From: Candidatus Cardinium sp. cBcalN2
GTDB lineage: Bacteria > Bacteroidota > Bacteroidia > Cytophagales > Amoebophilaceae
Length of the DNA stretch: 7,083 bases
Reading direction: 5' to 3'
Assembly: GCF_022810445.1 (NCBI RefSeq)
Contig: NZ_JAACGD010000114.1
Location: forward strand, 1-7,083
Below the pieces are notes generated by a model. The model had not been told where the DNA came from. It was given only the letters and a program-made list of their open reading frames with translations, and searched no databases. Made by a program: the position numbers and the translations under genes. Every line of letters starts with the position of its first letter. Positions within the stretch are counted from its first letter, which is position 1. Positions 6,401 to 7,083 of this stretch are shown here, one piece after another.

Positions 6401-6805
6401 GATGAGTCTAATGTTATTATTGCAGGTTTACTGCATGATGTAGTACAAAATACCCCGCTTACAGAAGCAGGTTTAACGACTCTATTTGGTACTTCTATTA
6501 CACAAACCGTAATGGCTGCAGCACGCTTAGAGAAAGAGCTATTAAACCAAAAAGGGGATTATAATAGCTACATCAAACGTATCACATCTGATAAAAATCA
6601 TGATGCTATGTTGGTTAGGCTGGCTGATGTCTTACATAACGCAAGAACAATTTCTGGCCATACAATCGAAAAACAGATAGAAAAAGCCAGATTAATTCAA
6701 AAGTTTTACTTGCCATTAGCCATGCAAATACAGCTGGTTGATATCACGCATGAATTGCAGCTACATACTGAAAAGGTATTCAATATAGCTATGGTAAAGC
6801 ATTAA
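3440..6805 (+). CDS. SSS transporter-like / degenerate histidine kinase / SpoT-type HD fusion protein
   Basis: This is one uninterrupted 1121-residue frame. Residues 1-432 form about 13 membrane segments with SSS (sodium:solute symporter) character: NIIATIMAITYGGEI (37-51), SVAEMMGRLYGKLAR (90-104) and Thr/Ser-rich ASLTTSTAGANLHAATGLMSN (305-325). SSS domains also serve as sensor inputs of kinases such as CbrA. A loop (433-488) leads to about six more segments (489-648), then a helical, probably coiled-coil stretch (655-735). That stretch aligns with a kinase dimerisation domain, with ALAYESS (684-690) where ALAHELR-like text carries the phospho-His, so Tyr687 replaces it. An N-box-like IKNLIINSLYS (782-792) follows, but no DxGxG box is visible and only a TYLYVIP end (894-900) remains of the ATPase. 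Residues 948-1105 are a RelA/SpoT HD domain: RRKTGELFYLHP (965-976), LLHDVVQNT (997-1005), LVRLADVLHNART (1058-1070), FYLPLA (1089-1094). Metal ligands His975, His999, Asp1000 and Asp1063 are kept; the catalytic Glu-Asp pair is Gln1003-Asn1004. Synthetase, TGS and ACT domains are absent. Domain calls are firm for SSS and HD, moderate for the kinase. Confidence 0.82.
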   Translation: MDLDSLIFLFFLFMNLLVGMRAIRHPSIPYARFNTANIIATIMAITYGGEILSNPPHIGSVLGLTGSAISYFIIANLLIYRLHLLLNRGSVAEMMGRLYGKLAREVVAISGLLHTTAVAAMQFKLLAMAIGWFFTIQADYSLLIAAFFITFSIGSNNIESPTLVRVVRCATFGILLPMIAWTLWRGMVTQYNADQVNLILAIKRSWNTLIHFHAAPLDYIAYLIAFSIPAFFPVQVKPMLIAENVTQIKRSFNGAGLLLLVISFLILWVTLLVEHHDSKLLISAIPLTTFDAYVGLKALFMIAIASLTTSTAGANLHAATGLMSNDLSYLFKWIKQPIMYRAMAGMIGTLFALCAPDQLIWMAIILFKTTVSLPLLLSLTGICLHRHAVLAGMLASVLTTIGWFFLASNPAISSLLPAMLMNLITSMLVQFLTGNQITYQQNLPNRLAQERVVQVPPLWQRMAKYITQKMKQFNFWDYLDKQLPKDNLPYLFFIFYILLTGYGSFYTFSSNTIWHTSLEVLILFPSLLVSTFFLVYTFILPQLYIRKLTSIIWPLSHIYFLFLVGTAMPILSKFAYLHDVIFILNLTLSIFITPLLVILFGSMMSVLMVWGMLHYMHSDITWIDCFLDLNIRIVYAILLLFVLVGGLVYHKKSLSKLLSIIQALTSEKEEQNARQFFNKQQVDALAYESSCIISQLNNQLIRLEQSEERQLAYSEQAIRLKKYFNSIFKHLKYNLHLTTNWISIDQLLAQCFDAIKTNNIYDVPYVMIDTKQLYIQCAVESIKNLIINSLYSCTTHQSLHSDQRKDIYIYIDDTQLGYRLTLLEGKLQKIKAISFVITTATRLPVIHPLYKVAEMADIQISNGGHEEKEDSEHQHIVHAHYGYYERFSSESEITYLYVIPVNVKEITKAFATLSPVVYTQRMVLDPVSMKEEATFIEKVKQKKGLNIDAIMDALQLIKIYYTTQRRKTGELFYLHPMAVASILLTITDESNVIIAGLLHDVVQNTPLTEAGLTTLFGTSITQTVMAAARLEKELLNQKGDYNSYIKRITSDKNHDAMLVRLADVLHNARTISGHTIEKQIEKARLIQKFYLPLAMQIQLVDITHELQLHTEKVFNIAMVKH

Positions 6806-6845
6806 GAAAGGTAAAAAAGAAAAGACCTGTTGTAAAAATTTGCGA

Positions 6846-6870
6846 TCAGCAAGCATAGCTTACCAGCTGA
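6846..6870 (+). terminator. Bulged hairpin after the large membrane-protein gene
   Basis: TCAGC (6846-6850) pairs with GCTGA (6866-6870) and AAGC (6851-6854) with GCTT (6858-6861) around a 3-nt loop, with a 4-nt bulge at 6862-6865. It begins 41 nt past the stop codon. An A-rich stretch rather than a T-run follows, so intrinsic termination is doubtful. Confidence 0.3.
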
Positions 6871-6932
6871 AAAGAAAAACAGTACGGCTTAAATGTACCA
6901 ATGGTGGTCATCCTTAAGTTCATGCCATTAGG

Positions 6933-6995
6933 CTGTTCAGAACATAAGTAAAAAAGACTTTTAATACCACTTTTTTCTTGATAAAAAAGGTAGCC
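6933..6995 (+). repeat. Dispersed hairpin repeat, right copy
   Basis: This matches the minus strand of 145-84. A 19-nt core of six T, CTTGAT, six A and G (6971-6989) is identical in both copies, as are TAAAAAAG (6949-6956) and the starting CTGTTCA (6933-6939). The stem here is weaker: seven perfect pairs (6970-6976 with 6983-6989), then an unpaired A6969. The ATCAAG tail of the left copy is absent, although GCGC at 7002-7005 may continue the homology. It lies 128 nt past the stop codon of the large membrane-protein gene, in sense orientation like the left copy relative to gldJ. Confidence 0.75.
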
Positions 6996-7083
6996 GTTCA
7001 GCGCAGTTGCTAAGGTTACGTAGAAAAAGCAAAAACGCCCATTTTAAAATAGTTGCGCTCAGCAAGTGCCTGGTATAACTGAA

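Larger units (their letters stand above)
6806..7083. other. Non-coding 3' region to the window edge
   Basis: No gene is supported on either strand. It contains the bulged hairpin at 6846-6870, the right copy of the dispersed repeat, the palindrome ATTTTAAAAT (7041-7050), and a 13-nt direct repeat with one mismatch, TGCG[A/C]TCAGCAAG, at 6841-6853 and 7054-7066, which brackets the dispersed repeat. Confidence 0.55.

Overview
The window looks like chromosome from an AT-rich member of the Bacteroidota. Two things point there. One is the combination of a GldJ-type gliding/type IX secretion protein, a Bacteroidota-style secreted SPOR protein and an L34 ending in the typical SDEPRHK-like tail. The other is weak or absent Shine-Dalgarno sequences in front of most genes. 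The AT-rich, sparsely packed layout and decayed intergenic DNA would fit a host-associated lineage such as the Amoebophilus/Cardinium group, but that last step is inference.

Layout. 1-316 has no gene and carries a hairpin-forming dispersed repeat (about 73-145). 317-1537 (minus) is a GldJ-like protein. 1538-1835 is non-coding and holds a 135-bp interval bounded by an imperfect inverted repeat. 1836-2336 (minus) is a small secreted SPOR-domain protein. 2337-2694 is the divergent control region. On the plus strand follow rpmH (2695-2853) and rnpA (2881-3288), 27 bp apart. A 151-bp gap leads to a 1121-residue membrane protein (3440-6805). The rest is non-coding and contains a second copy of the repeat (6933-6995).

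The main discovery candidate is the 1121-residue protein. It joins an SSS (sodium:solute symporter) fold, a second block of about six membrane segments, a histidine-kinase-like region and a C-terminal RelA/SpoT-type HD domain. The kinase part appears to have Tyr where the phospho-accepting His should be and lacks recognisable glycine boxes. The HD part keeps all metal-ligand positions but has Gln-Asn in place of the catalytic Glu-Asp pair of (p)ppGpp hydrolases. It therefore reads as a transporter-like receptor connected to two apparently inactivated signalling domains, possibly a sensor or binding protein rather than an enzyme.

The second candidate is the repeat. Its two copies are about 80% identical over about 62 nt. 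They lie in opposite orientations in the window but both are in the sense direction 130-170 nt past the stop codon of the gene before them. Both keep three segments that can form mutually exclusive hairpins, which suggests a 3'-end RNA element. Functional links between the minus-strand pair (envelope/gliding) and the plus-strand genes (ribosome, RNase P, signalling) are not evident; they simply diverge from 2337-2694.
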